64,000 nt of DNA from Tetmemena sp. SeJ-2015 (Eukaryota > Ciliophora > Spirotrichea > Sporadotrichida > Oxytrichidae). Positions 1 to 11,287 of this stretch are shown here, one piece after another. The translations under genes were made by a program, and so were the position numbers. The stretch is taken from positions 62,001 to 126,000 of the forward strand of contig JAJKFJ010022370.1 in NCBI GenBank assembly GCA_027382625.1, written 5' to 3'. Positions within the stretch are counted from its first letter, which is position 1. The number at the start of each line of letters is the position of its first letter. The notes beneath the pieces were generated by a model. It was not told the DNA's origin. It worked only from the letters and a program-made list of their open reading frames with translations, and did no database searches.

Positions 1-456
1 TTTATAACTCGTCCCCACACTCATCCATTCTTTTCCTATCAGATGAATCTATCACATATATCTATCGAGAAATGATCTTTAAAAATTAACTTATAATCAG
101 TAAGTCAATTAGTATTTTACCAAGCAATCTATTTTATCATAATAGTTTTTCCAGTGCTAACGAATCGCTTTTTGACCTCCAAGATCCCATGCCTCGAACT
201 TAAAATTACCCTATTGAAGTGACTTAATGTTGAATCCTTGCGTTGGCATCACATATTAAATTTCTTCTTAAGATAGGGCCTTCAAAATTGTTGTCTTTAT
301 ATAAAGAAATAATTAGATTATATATTCTATCTTTCCTGCGTTATCTAATCCGACGACACACATGCGTACATTTTTGGTGCTCTCCTTTTTAGTTTGGTTG
401 AATATTTTGGAGATAATATTTCCAGCATGCATGGCATTGCTAAATAAATCAACCAT
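1..456 (-). CDS. ARF/ARL-family small GTPase (ARL3/ARL2-like), 3' end outside the window
   Basis: Small GTP-binding protein of the ARF/ARL family; such proteins load lipidated cargo into cilia or regulate membrane and tubulin traffic. The start is the ATG at 454-456 (MVDLFSNA). Visible motifs: G1 P-loop GLDNAGK, which becomes GKTTILKAL once a 36-bp insert is removed; MPTQGFN with the switch I threonine; G3 WDLGGQ; and IYVIDSSDRKR after the third strand. MPTQGFN and WDLGGQ fit the ARL2/ARL3 branch best. The second interruption, 62-120, is a normal GT-AG intron of 59 nt. The first, 294-334, is not GT-AG and is listed separately. The C-terminal third, with the NKxD motif, lies beyond position 1. 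Family assignment is strong; the ARL3 versus ARL2 choice is inference. Confidence 0.85.
294..329. other. Candidate IES, 36 bp, pointer TCTTT, inside the ARL P-loop
   Basis: Repeat TCTTT (AAAGA on the coding strand) at 294-298 and 330-334. Removing 36 bp joins GLDNAGK directly to TTILKAL, the universal ARF sequence. The insert lacks GT-AG ends. It contains no TGA, so unremoved it would add 12 residues between the P-loop lysine and the Mg-binding threonine. Confidence 0.65.
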
Positions 457-607
457 CACAATTTTCTTTTTGTTTTGTATTTTAATTGGCAAATTTTTCT
501 TTCTTTAACTATCATCTACTGCAGTGAATTTAAGTTACTCAGAAAATAAAATTAAAGCAAATATAATTTATAACCTGCGCCTTGATAATATTTTGTTATT
601 TATTACA

Positions 608-3258
608 ATGTCGGAAGAATCATTAAAAGAGTTGAGTTTAGTACCAGAAGAACCCAGCAATAAAGCGGTTAAAGTGGAAGATATAGTATTTATTTTTTGT
701 TGTTGTTGAATAGTAGTGAACTTAGATGAATAGAGTGGAAAATGCAGAGTAGACGCGAATATATGGCAGATTAATTTTAATTTAGATTGCTTACTTAGGA
801 AGATATTCAAAAGAAGATTGAAAAGAGTTTAAAAGCTATTATTTGTATTTGAAGATTGCAAAATTCGCAGCAGAAGAAGCCATTGAAAATATATAATAAG
901 AGCTAGAAGACAGGATTATCAGAAAAGATAGCAGATAACAATAGGTCAGAAAGCTTTTCATTCAGAGATAGAATTAGGAATTTATAACTGAGATTCATTA
1001 GCTCCAGTTATTTATTTTCCTTATAGCTTGACGAACTACCTGTGAACACTACGAAAATTATGAGCAGACTGCATACTCTAGAAAAATAGTTTTATAAATC
1101 TCTGTTTGAAAATGAAGTTATGGAAATAATGGGTGGCTCAGAAAATGGATATGATAAATAAAAGGGAATAACCTAATTAAAAACTTAGGGCTTGTTATAA
1201 AGTGTGCAAGATTAGAGGAGCTCAAATGATAGCCCAAAAATAGTACGAGTGGATTCTATCTTTGACTTGATTGATTAGAACTCGTAGTTCAATGACTTCT
1301 AAAGACCAAGTTAATTTGAAAGGACGATGGGAACTATTTCCAGTAACATTTTTAACTTAGACAGAAACCATTCAATACAGACTACTTAAAAAAAATTTTT
1401 TTAATTATTTCTCCAGTTTCGAAGCTAGACATTAGACTAAGCTCCATTTATGCACAAAGAGAGAGGGACCAGCCCTAACACTCAGAGCGCTTAAACGTTC
1501 TTGAAAATAATTTTGACACTCCTTAGGGTCAGTCTTATTAGTCATCACCCAGAAGAGGATGTCCAAAGTAGAAATTTGATTGAAAAATATTATCTTATAA
1601 ACTCCTCTAATAAGAAGAGTCCTGAGCTTTAATAGAGATCAACAGCCCTCAGGGATCGAAGATTTGTGATAGAAAGTTCCAATAACAAGATCATAAAGTT
1701 GAATAAAAACCACATTAAGCCTATTCCGATTCCAGTTAAAAAGGAGAAGCAAATGATGCAAACTCAGAGGCTAAAGTTTAACGATAGGATCATTACACCT
1801 CTCTGTTCTGACCGCATGCACAACATCCATGATTAGAAAGTCAAGCTAGCCATAAAAGAACAGAGCTCTGCCTAAATAATAAATAAGCACTGTTAAAAAT
1901 CAATAAGTGAGTACACCATAGAGAGGTAGTTTGCCTTAGCACAAGAGGTAAGGAAGCTTCTAGCAACTTAAAACCAAGATACCTGATGAAATGAATGATT
2001 CCGGAGACATTTTGAGTAAGAGGTACTCAATCCAAACTACGAAAAACTCTAAAAATATCTCTAAGACTCAAAAATCTTAGCAGACTCATTAAAAGTCTTA
2101 ATAAGACCCATTTTCTTCTATCACTACTCCCAAAACATCGCAATACTCGAAGTTTGCCCTTTCCTAGTCGAATTCTCATCAGACATCAGTTAATGAGCTG
2201 ACATAGGAGAGTAATTTATCTAAACAGTAGATTATGGAGATAAAGATTAAACTATCTTAGGCGATGAATAAGATAAATGCCTAGGTCTTGAAGGAAATTT
2301 CAGCAAACTTAAATCAAGGATCTATAGAACTTTGCTAATTGACTATTACTCTGGCCAGCTTTTGCGATTAAAAATTCCAAAATATTAAAGCAACGAGCTT
2401 GAAATAAGTAAAAGACATTCTTTCAAAGGATGCTTAGAATATTTTACAGGCCTTATAAAAATTCACCATTCAATGTATAAGTGATGAGAAATAGTTTAAG
2501 TCATCACTTGTACATACTTACTTGCAATAGTATAATGAAAAAATGAACAATAAAAATGAAATTTTCTCAGGAGAACACCCCTTATTTCAACTCAACAAAG
2601 AAGCTTAGTAAATATTAAATGCAGCAAAGATAGCGAAGAATCTTAAATTAATATCGCAGAATTTTAAATAAAAAGTCTCTTCATATCATATTAAATCCCT
2701 TAATCATAGATATTTAGACTTTATTCTGCTTTTGTTTTTCTCTATGGGATTACTTAATTAAAACAGTTTATTATAACAAGTAAAGTTTATAATTTGCTAA
2801 ATACTTCGCTATAATAGGAACTAATTTTTCAAATAAAAAATTTGCCTCCTCTCCACTTAGAAATAGAGTGGGATCTGCAGTTAGCTCTGAGATTTCTTTT
2901 AAATTCAACAATACTCTTGAAAAATCTAAGTTCCAGCCCATTTAAGATAACAAAAGTAAACACATTGAGCACAGTCCACTCTCCTCACATTAAGAATCAG
3001 CAGAAGCTAATCCTTATTAACATGTAATTCTAATAAAAAGAAAATATATTTTAAAAAAGAAAAAAGAGGATTAAGAATTAAACAGTTATGCAAAATTACA
3101 AACTATTAATTTCTTCAGTTTTATTGAATTATTATTGCTTATGTTTAATAAGAATTACGAAGCATTTATTTCAGTAAGCAGCTATTTTTCTCCTAAATTT
3201 AGCCCTGATATTTTCTTTTTTTCAAAAATTATTACAGATTTAATTCTTAAATTATTGA
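608..3258 (+). CDS. Coiled-coil / S-Q-rich protein of unknown function, several MDSs
   Basis: Unrecognised protein, MSEESLKELSLVPEEP at the N-terminus (ATG 608), then a helical stretch with EDIQKKIEKSLKA and IAKFAAEEAIENI, then a long S/K/Q-rich region of low complexity with helical segments near the end (IEWDLQLALRFLLN). The frame is broken and repaired five times: candidate IESs at 677-798, 838-854 and 999-1023 (separate entries); a 16-nt GTAAGG...CTAG piece at about 1945-1960; and a GT-AG intron at 2780-2817. With these removed the frame is open to the TGA at 3256-3258. The last about 200 bp may be 3' untranslated, because TGA is the only stop and is easily missed. No domain recognised. 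Confidence 0.6.
677..798. other. Candidate IES, 122 bp, 8-bp pointer GAAGATAT
   Basis: GAAGATAT at 677-684 and again at 799-806. Deleting one copy plus the interior gives KVEDIQKKIEKSLKA in one frame; unremoved, the frame meets a TGA at 708-710. The 8-bp perfect repeat makes this one of the strongest examples. A GT-AG reading of the same piece joins the wrong frame or duplicates EDI. Confidence 0.75.
838..854. other. Candidate micro-IES, 17 bp, pointer ATT
   Basis: ATT at 838-840 and 855-857; removal of 17 bp turns a frame ending in TGA into KAIAKFAAEEAIEN. The 3-bp repeat alone is weak; the frame repair is the evidence. Confidence 0.45.
999..1023. other. Candidate IES, 25 bp, pointer TAGCT
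   Basis: TAGCT at 999-1003 and 1024-1028. Removal joins EIHQ to LDELPVNTT. A GT-AG intron inside this piece (20 nt) gives the wrong phase, so the direct-repeat reading is preferred. Confidence 0.6.
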
Positions 3259-3426
3259 AAGCTTGAATATCTTTATTATAAATCGAAATTAAGTCCATAA
3301 ATCTTATAGGAGATTAAATTACATCCAAATTTAAATGCTATTTCTCATTATTATCACTAGTAGGCAAATGTGTATTCAAGCTCTATAAAATCCTCTTAGC
3401 AGAGTGCGTTTCAACCGAATGCTTCA

Positions 3427-4254
3427 ATGAGAAGTCCCCTTGCCTTCGATTTTTCTTAGAGCCTTTTAATCCATTCAAAGCCAAATCATTTCCATCACTA
3501 ATCTCTTGGAGAGGAGCATCTTTTCAGAACTCTGATAGAGCAGAAGAACGAAATAAAGCAATTTGGTTTAACAATGAGTTTAATTTTATCGTGTTAAAGT
3601 TTATTGCAAAGAACTTACAAATAGAACCTAGAGACTTCTAAGATTGTTCAATAGGAGGCTATGCTTACTCTTAAGCGATAAAAGAGTCTTTAGAGAATAG
3701 AGCGCGAACAGAAAAAGCTAAAAGCGCTGTTTGATAGAGAGGATAAGGAACTTCATTTGAGGAGGGAAAAAGAGGAAGAGAGAAAGTACATACAAGACAA
3801 GATATCCTTCTCATCCAGGATGAGCTCTGTTGACAAGTAAGACCATGAAAAGGAAAAATAAAAGATAAGAGAGCAGAGCATCAGTGGATAAGAGTTCATG
3901 AGAAACTTCAAGTAGATTAATAAGGAGCAAGAGCGGCTATTTTATAATCAGGAGAATGAAAAATCCTACTAAGAGCTCACTTGGAAATAGCAGTAGGAGA
4001 GGAACGAGAAAACTATCAAAGCTCAAGAGATGAAACAAAAGAAGCAGGAGTTCATTATTCAAAAGATAGTGAAAAACGATGAGCTAATAAACTCTCTCAA
4101 TAGAGAGGCTGAAATAAGTAACTAATCGAAGATAAAACAAGCCAACGCAAATTTGAAGAGAATTTCTAAATTTGAGAGTAGCACAATTCAACAGCAGTAA
4201 AAAGTTGTCCTTAATAAGAATTAAGTGAATTTTCACTAGAAGTATCAGTTATGA
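3427..4254 (+). CDS. Coiled-coil protein, unknown
   Basis: A single uninterrupted frame of 275 codons with many in-frame TAA/TAG glutamines, ending at TGA 4252-4254. From about residue 80 onward it is almost continuously charged helix (REQKKLKALFDREDKELHLR, EEERKYIQDKI, KEQERLFYNQENEKS, KAQEMKQKKQEF), typical of a long coiled coil. The first 60 residues are not helical and may include an unrecognised 5' exon boundary, so the ATG at 3427 is only the first in-frame choice. No catalytic motif, signal peptide or membrane segment. It lies on the same strand as the preceding coiled-coil gene, but nothing else links them. Confidence 0.65.
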
Positions 4255-5557
4255 AAATTATTAAACTTATAAATGAGTTAAGCTCATAAAAATACATCAA
4301 TAGGAGGCGAGTCACTTCGTTCTACCTGATTATATCTGAGAGTTTATCAGGGTATATAATTATTGCAAAAATAAATGATTAGATTGCAGTTAGTATTTTA
4401 GATTTAAATAAATTTTATACTGTAGAAGAGAATAAAATTTTATATTTCATACCCTTCCAACTTTGATGGTAGATTGCTGAGTTTAGAATTACTATTTCTT
4501 TGCAAAAATTTTTTTAAAGACATTAAGGAAAAAGGATAGTGGATGCACTAAATTTCGCTAATACAGCTAGCTCTATATACTTACTTGTAGTTCTAAAGTA
4601 AACTCATAACTGAATTACAAATAAGATATTTTAACTTAAATCTTAATTAATTTTTCACTCCTTGATTTTAATTTAATTGTCAACTATAATGGTAGCTACC
4701 ATATATGATAGTTTATGGATCTTCAGTTTGATTAAGCCTTTAATGCACATACTGTTATTAAGTCTTTATTCTCTAATCTTATTGTTAGTCATCATAAATT
4801 TTATTTATTATAGAAAAAGGATCTAAATTAAAAATATCATGGATTTTATAATCTGAACTAAGCTTAAATTAACAAATTTTATTGACATTTTTTCTTCGAA
4901 ATCCATAAAATGAATAATCTTAACTCAAATCTTATCCAATTCAAATAAGAAAACTTTTTCTTTAATTAATTTTAAACATTTGCTTTATAATTAAATAAAA
5001 AAGCCATCCTCTAAATTGATTTCAGCCCTTATCGGCCTTTTAGAAATATCTATTGACTTTCTTATATGGCTAACATCTTAAGAAATCTTTTTAGAAATTT
5101 CATCGGGCTTTCTATACTATCCAACCACGATCTATTTGGAATTTCTTTTCTTAGGTGAATTTTCATTTCCTTTTATCTACTAGCTGGGATTTATGTTTTG
5201 CATATTTGATGTCTGAGGCCTGTCAGGTCTTCTTTTGAAAGGGATAGATTATTTTTAGCTGTCTTAAAGTGCAGTGGAGGCTCGATGATAATTATTTAGA
5301 GATTATTGGGGTTACTTTTGCTCTTCATGAGGATGATGTTCTTGCTTAGGTATCGGAGGCTTTTACGATTAGATAGTTTGAAACTATTTATAAATTGCTT
5401 TTAAGAGTGAAGAGGGAAGAATTTATTTACAATTAACGTTATAAAATATTAATTTTGGCATATGAAGATTCTTGATTCAGAACTCTATTTCTTGAGGCTG
5501 CTCTTAGAGCAGTCGAGCTAATGACAGTATCAAAGAGAAATTATTTAAGAAAATAAA
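4255..5557. other. AT-rich spacer with one weak plus-strand coding trace
   Basis: 4255-5060 is AT-rich with no convincing frame on either strand. Between about 5067 and 5490 on the plus strand there is a possible short gene: MANILRNLFRNFIGLSIL, a putative 29-nt GT-AG intron near 5155-5183, then frames reading LCFAYLMSEA and EIIGVTFALHEDDVLAQV ending at a TGA near 5488. The pieces are not joined by a clear junction, and an overlapping frame is also open, so I do not call it a gene. Confidence 0.25.
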
Positions 5558-6683
5558 TCAGGATTCACACTTCTGCTCCTTGCATGAGGAACTTTCTCTT
5601 TCACTTTAGAATCTGATTGCCTCAGAGTTATATTGACTACGTTAACTTTACTTATCTTGTGGCCTTCTTCGGGGGATAGTATAAATTTTCTTTGAACACT
5701 ACTTTTGAGAGTCTCTTATTGGGCCCGTGTTCATTTTTATCTGCAAGAGAAACTGAAAAATTGGCTTTATGAGGTCCTAGTAAAAGTCAAAATCGTTGTG
5801 AGTCATTTCAGTTGGCATAACTAGAAATGTCTGCCCTCCACACTGATCATTTAGAAGCTAGGCTTAGGTGTAGGGGATTAAAGTGTCTTTCTAACCGTGG
5901 ACTATGAAAGTTGGGCACTTAACTTTAGGCATTAACTTTAGATTATCGAAATGCTCTGCTACTATGAAACTTAAAAATCCCACTTTGCTCTTGACAATGT
6001 CCTTTATAGTTGTGTAAGGGGACATCAATATTAAAGCACCAGGATCATGATGAGCAGCAAGATAAGTACTTGGGCCGCTACCAATGCTTCTCCCAAATAT
6101 GATGAGGTCCTTCTCTCTAAGTCCCGTCTCTTAGAGGATATACTGGTACACATAATCACAATCTTCTAAGGATTTTTTCAGCACTGCAGCCACTAGGGTC
6201 TTTGTGCACTCCATAACCAGGGTACTCAACAGCTAGTATGTTAACTTTAAGACTTTATTTCAAATGATCTAGCATTTCATAAGAGAGACCTATGTCCTCA
6301 GCGTTTCCATGGAAATAGACAAGCATTTTACTGGAGCCCGTTTGATAGGGCATGAATAAGCACGGAATGTGATCATCTCTCCCATTGAGTTTTTAAGTAG
6401 GCTAAGCTCTAAAAGAGTTTAGCCAGGTCTGTTAACTTTACGAGGCAGTCAGGAGTGAATTCTAAGACGAATAAGAAGCAGCTTAGTTAGAGCCAGTCTT
6501 TTCTATTGTTGTTCCAATTAAAACAGAGGAGAGGCTCGATGTAGTCTTTCCGTTAATATGGTCGGCTCTATGATGCTAATCTCTCAAAAGTGAATTCCTT
6601 GGGATATAGATTATCTCTCCAAGAAGAGAATTAGAGTCATAAGATGGCTTCGGGGCTGGAAATACTATTTTATTAAGTCTCAT
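5558..6683 (-). CDS. ABHD17-like alpha/beta hydrolase
   Basis: Alpha/beta-hydrolase of the ABHD17/FAM108 type, serine hydrolases that in animals depalmitoylate proteins. Start ATG 6681-6683 (MRLNKIVFPAPKPSYDSN). Core order: FHGNAEDIGLSYEML (oxyanion region HGNAED), VEYPGYGVHKDPSG, the nucleophile elbow FGRSIGSGPSTYLAA with Ser, SPYTTIKDIVKSKVGF, FIVHGQKDTLIPY with Asp, and EMTHNDFDFY with His: a full Ser-Asp-His triad. Tail of about 45 basic and glutamine residues after FLLQIKMN. The frame shifts by one nucleotide in a run of six T (6173-6178, A on the coding strand), between SAEK and SLEDCDYVYQ; the ORF length is 3n+1. This could be an assembly error or a real indel. Stop at 5558-5560. Confidence 0.85.
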
Positions 6684-6777
6684 TTTGGAATAGAAAAATT
6701 ATGCAAAAATAATTTTCATAAGATAATCTTCCTCACAATAAAGACCTAAAATATTTAAGTGAATGCATAATAAACTT

Positions 6778-8966
6778 TCATTTTTATAATTCTTTCCTTT
6801 TCTTAGCGAGTGAGTTTTGAAACAAGAGCTAAATTTTCTAACTCTACTTAGCTATTGCGACCTTAATATCTGAATTTGGTTTCATTTGAGTGTCCAATTT
6901 TTTCTTAGTTGGTGTTTTCGACTATTATCTGTCAAGTTTCAATGTGCTTTATTGATTGCCTGGTTTTTCATTATAAACAGAAGAGCATTAGGTTCTTGTT
7001 TCAGAAGGATTATTTTGATTTAATTTACTAACTTTGAAGCTAGAGGATTTTTTAAGATTCAGATTTTGGAGCTATTTTGCAACTAGCAAAGGTTTAAAAG
7101 TGCAGGAAAGTAGCTCCTGTCTTTTCTTCTCTTAGATCGAAGTTTCTCTCCGTTAATTGTAAATTACTCCTCTCTAAATTATGATATCTGTTTGAAGAAA
7201 AAGAAAATAAATATTGTGAAATAGGATGTGGAACTTTGCTATCACCTAAATTTTCCTTAAAAGTGCCATCATTAAACTTCTGTAATTACTTTTATGCTAT
7301 TTTCTTTGATCTTTCATCTAGTTGTGGCTTAAAAAGGCCTTCAATCTGCTTCTCTCTTTTAGCTTTTTATTCATTATCGAAAACCTAAGCTAAGTTAAAT
7401 TTCTGATTCATGATGAATAGTTGGAATTTTTAGCTGAGATTATTTTCGTCATCTTTAGCTTATTCTATACTGTGATGCCCTCTAGAAAAAAGAGAACATT
7501 CTTAGGGGTCAAAGAATTTCCAAATTTCTTCAGTAGATAATTCCAAGCTTCCATAATTAATTTATCTTAAGCTAGGCACTCTTTCTACAATTTGTCCTTA
7601 TATACATTACAGTAAACATAGACTTTTATTATCATTTAATTTAACTCATTTATAAAAGTTTACATGAGTTTCATAAGCACTATAGATAAAAGTTCAGAAG
7701 ATTCTACCCTTTCTACATTTAAGTCTCTGAATATTTATAATAAAAAAACTTATTTTAGTGACCATTTTATAAAGTCTTTATTTATGGCGAGTCTTTGAAA
7801 TACTCCTCTCAGATCCCTAAGATCTTAATTTAAGCTACTGAGCTCGAGAATTTTATCTTTAAAGGTTTAGGAATTTATCCGCTGATCTACGTAAAGCATC
7901 CGCATAGAGGGATTTGGAAACTTAGCTCGCTCTTCTCCTACTCAATAAATATATACTCTCTTATTGTGAAGAGTATCATATTCAAATGAAATAATTATCT
8001 TTGAATCTTGCAATATTTAGCAAAGATGTCATCTGAAACATGGTCGTAAAACAAAATAAAAATAACTTATTCTGCGACTAATCATTCGCTTATGAAAAGG
8101 AATTATTCCAGTGGTCTTTTTATCATACAATTCGAATAAGTCATTGTTTGAATTTCTCTTGAATTAAAAGCTGCGATTTCTCTCTTTCAACCTACTCTGC
8201 ACCATTTCAATCTCTCTTTACTCATTTTGTAATTTTACTTCTTTCATATTTGAAACTCTTTAAACTAAAGAGATAAAAAATTAAATTTTGCTTTAATACT
8301 CTATTATTTCTCTCAATTTACAATAGCATCATTTCTTCATAAAATTATCGAGGTGTTTGAGGAGAGCGAGATCTACTTATTTATCTTCCTTTCTTAGAAC
8401 TATTTGGTTAAAAAGTGCACTCCTCTCTAATCTTAAGCTCTCGCTGAAATCTCTCGTAATAAGCTGCTTATTCTAAAGCAGAAATAGAATTCCTGCCTTT
8501 CTAATAAAGCTCTTCAAATACTGAACCACTTTTTTTCAACGAAAACTTTGGTCCATCTTAATTTTATAAAATTGAATTCAATTGTAAGTAGAACAAGATT
8601 TGACATTTATCATGATCTTTTGATTGGAACCAAAAGGATTTTCTTGCTTACTTGCATTTCTGCTTCTTCTCTATTGATTATATTTAGGCAAGAAAAAGCC
8701 TAAGCTGCCTAGGAGGTGGTTTGCATATTTTGAAAGCTCATATAGTTGCTGTCTTAATCAAGGGGATTTTAGTTACAGGAAGCGAAGTATATTTAATCTT
8801 AGGCCTTCATATTTATGATGGAATTTGCACTTCGCTATTTGATATCTATGTTATTTTGAAGGGAGAACTATTCTGAGAATTGTTAGTTTGTGAATAGTTT
8901 AGGGAAGTTAAGGCTTTAGAGGAAATAACTATCTCTAGGAAGGGTTTTCAAAGCTTAAAGACCCAT
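6778..8966 (-). CDS. Coiled-coil protein of unknown function, at least five MDSs
   Basis: Begins MGLQALKTLPRDSYFLQS (ATG 8964-8966), then S/N/Q-rich sequence, then coiled-coil blocks: ALEQAAYYERFQRELK, YEEMMLLQIERNNRVLK, QREIEMVQSRLKERNRSF, LMKLMQTFINELNQMII, NYLLKKFGNSLTPKNVLFFL, VFDNEQKAKREKQIEGLFK, and a basic tail ending NSLAKKRKELQK at TGA 6778-6780. A GTAAGC intron begins after MQ near 8660. Three frame breaks in the C-terminal half are repaired by direct-repeat deletions (7046-7061, 7393-7418, 7939-7953). Between about 8000 and 8350 two overlapping frames are both open, so the exact path there is unresolved. The ABHD17-like gene lies 94 bp downstream. No family recognised. Confidence 0.6.
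7046..7061. other. Candidate micro-IES, 16 bp, 6-bp pointer GATTTT
   Basis: GATTTT at 7046-7051 and 7062-7067. Removal joins KIAPKS to SSFKVSKLNQNNP on the minus strand and deletes the frameshift that otherwise leads to TGA. Confidence 0.65.
7393..7418. other. Candidate IES, 26 bp, pointer AGTT
   Basis: AGTT at 7393-7396 and 7419-7422. Removal joins MTKIISAKNSN to LAQVFDNEQKAKRE and deletes an in-frame TGA. Confidence 0.5.
7939..7953. other. Candidate micro-IES, 15 bp, pointer TACTC, carrying an in-frame TGA
   Basis: TACTC at 7939-7943 and 7954-7958. Its length is 3n but it holds an in-frame TGA; removal gives LHNKRVGEERAKF. An alternative open frame exists across this site, so the call is moderate. 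Confidence 0.4.
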
Positions 8967-9086
8967 TGAAGAAGAACGCAATTAGTTTTCCTAACTCTCT
9001 ACTTCTATTATTTGTCCAGTTTAGATATTCAGAAAATAAAATAAAAGGATTCCTCATATATACTATTCTAATATATAATTTGAAAA

Positions 9087-9755
9087 ATGGGAATATAATC
9101 TTATCTTAAGGATCTAGCAAAAGTCGCAACCTATGTACTTTTAGCAATGTCGGCTGAAGCCAAAATTAATAACATAATAGGCGAACTAAGCGGAATCTTA
9201 CTTTATTCTTCAGCTTTTTACACATTCATAAAATCAACCATAAAACATGGAAGAGAACTCGTGAATGAAAGAGATGGTGAGATGTACTTCGTCTACTATA
9301 ATCTATAATCAAACTCTTTTCTAAGATTTGGAATATTTTTGCTGCCAGAGTTTGGTGATATAGATTTCTTATCAGGACGCTACAATTTCAAAATTTCGCA
9401 CTGTGTAGCTTGGTTCACTAATGGTGATTAATCCTACACTACATTCGAGATAACCGGTGGGCAAAATGGTGGGGTTATTGCATAGAGGGAGGTCTTAGCA
9501 ACAATATCTTATCCTAGCGCTTGGTCAGATATAGAACAAATGGCACAAATGCAACTAGTAAGAAAAGATTTTAGAGGCTATTTAAGAAATGACTATAATA
9601 AGGTCGACTGGAGAAAGAGATATAAAAGAAGAACTAGGTCTATTGAAGAAATTTAACAGTATGCAATCGAGATTTTTAACTAAATTAATTATCAAGTTAT
9701 TGGAGAAAACTGTTAAAACTTCGCTGAAAGACTTATTGACTTTGCAGGATCTTGA
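9087..9755 (+). CDS. Small protein with NCxxF motif, LRAT/PPPDE-type fold candidate, intact copy A
   Basis: Uninterrupted 222-codon frame, ATG 9087, TGA 9753-9755. The N-terminus has hydrophobic stretches (VATYVLLAMSAE, GILLYSSAFYTFI). The C-terminal part holds FLSGRYNFKISHCVAWF and, near the end, VIGENCQNFAERLIDFAG. A histidine strand followed by NCxxF is the signature of permuted papain-like folds (LRAT/HRASLS and PPPDE), where Cys and His are catalytic; ciliates have many such small genes. The assignment rests on this motif alone and is inferred. It is the first and only intact copy of a tandem array; copies at 10623 and 12211 are broken. No intron or IES is needed. Confidence 0.7.
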
Positions 9756-10622
9756 TATTTATTTAATAAAAATTTAAAACATACAATTCTCTTTTTCTAT
9801 GCACTTTAATTAGATATTGAGCAAAATTAAAGAGATACTTTATCGCTAATGAACTAAAATGATCCTTTGATTTCTTTATTTAATTGTACGTCGAAGGTGA
9901 TATTTAGTTCATGAATGTAATGAATTTTGAATGTCACTCAATCACGTCAAACTATTTGTAGTTTAAGCTTCATTGGGAACTTAAAATATGATACTTAATT
10001 ATTATTTAAAACTAATTCCTATATGAGACATTTCTTCTTTTATAATTCTTCGATCCTTATAATAAGTAACGCAATTTCTGGCGATTATACTAAACTTTCT
10101 GGGATATAATCTATCTAATTTTGTTTGGCTCTTCCAAAGGAAAATTTCTATTCAATATCAATCTTTTTATCTATTTATTATGGCAATTCTTCAATAGTTT
10201 TAATCTGAGAAAAATATATATGTTTCATAATATATTATAAATATTTTAATAGATATTCATTTCGATTAATTTATTCGCGACTTCATATTTCCTTTGCGTA
10301 TTCTAACTCATTTCTGATTTGTCAAATTTTAACTACTTCTCTTTGATTTTCTCAATATTTGTCGATAAATTTCTCCATTTTAGTTGTAATGAGATGGAAC
10401 ATCAATTGCTTTGCTACTGATTCTCCTTACTTATATAAGTTCTTCCAAAAAATTTAAATAATCTTTGATCTTTGGAATTAAAAGTATCACAGAACTTCTG
10501 AGATCAACACAGATTGAGAAATGATTTTCTTTAGCATAAGGATTAATTATTTTTGCCAATTTAAATATTCAAATACTCAAATAAAGCCTGATAATAATAC
10601 AAATCTAATATATAATTTGAAA
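9756..10622. other. AT-rich spacer of repeat unit 1
   Basis: No open frame with protein character on either strand. Its only content is homology to the spacers of the other two units; near its right end it resembles the leucine-repeat-like minus-strand sequence around 13000. Confidence 0.5.
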
Positions 10623-11287
10623 ATGGTAGGAAGTTCTTATCTAAAGGATATGATAAAAGTCGTAATCTATTTAATTTTATCAAAGTGGTTTGATGTATAA
10701 ATTAATGCAGAATTGGTGAACTAATAAGTAGCTTGCTTTTTTCTTCAGCTTTTTACATGTTCCTAAAATCAAGCATAAAAACTCTTAGAGAGCTTGTGAA
10801 TGAAAGAGAGGGTGAGATGTATTTCGTTTACTATGATCTTTAATCAGGTTCTTTGCCAAAAAATTTCTGATTTAATTGTTACCCGAATTTGGCGATACAG
10901 ATTTTTTATCAGGATGTTTAAATATGAAAATGTCACACTGCGCTGCTTGGTTTACTACTGAAAATTAGACCTACACTACATTCGAAATTACTTGTGGGCA
11001 CGCTAATGGAATTATCGCAGAATAAGTGGTCTTATCAACAATATCTTTAACATGCGCTTAGTCAGATATAGAACAAATGGTATATATGCAACTAGTAAAA
11101 AAAATGTCATAGAGGCTTTTTAAGAGATGATGAAATGAAGGTCGACTGGAGAAGAAGATATAGAAAAAGAACTAAATCTATTGAAGAAATTGAGCAGTAT
11201 GCAATCCAGATATTTAACGAACTAAACGTTATTGACTCAAACTGTTAATAATTCACTGAAAGACTTATTGACTTTGCGGGATCTTGA
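10623..11287 (+). pseudogene. Copy B of the NCxxF gene, several frameshifts
   Basis: Starts MVGSSYLKDMIKVVIYL like copy A but changes frame before the SSAFYMFLKSS segment and again after DLQSGSLPKNF, where a TGA follows. The second half is readable in another frame: LPEFGDTDFLSG, MSHCAAWFTTENQ and SNCQQFTERLIDFAGS, so the Cys motif survives. At least two indels separate it from copy A. IES removal might in principle repair it, but I found no convincing direct repeats, so it is called a pseudogene. Confidence 0.6.
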
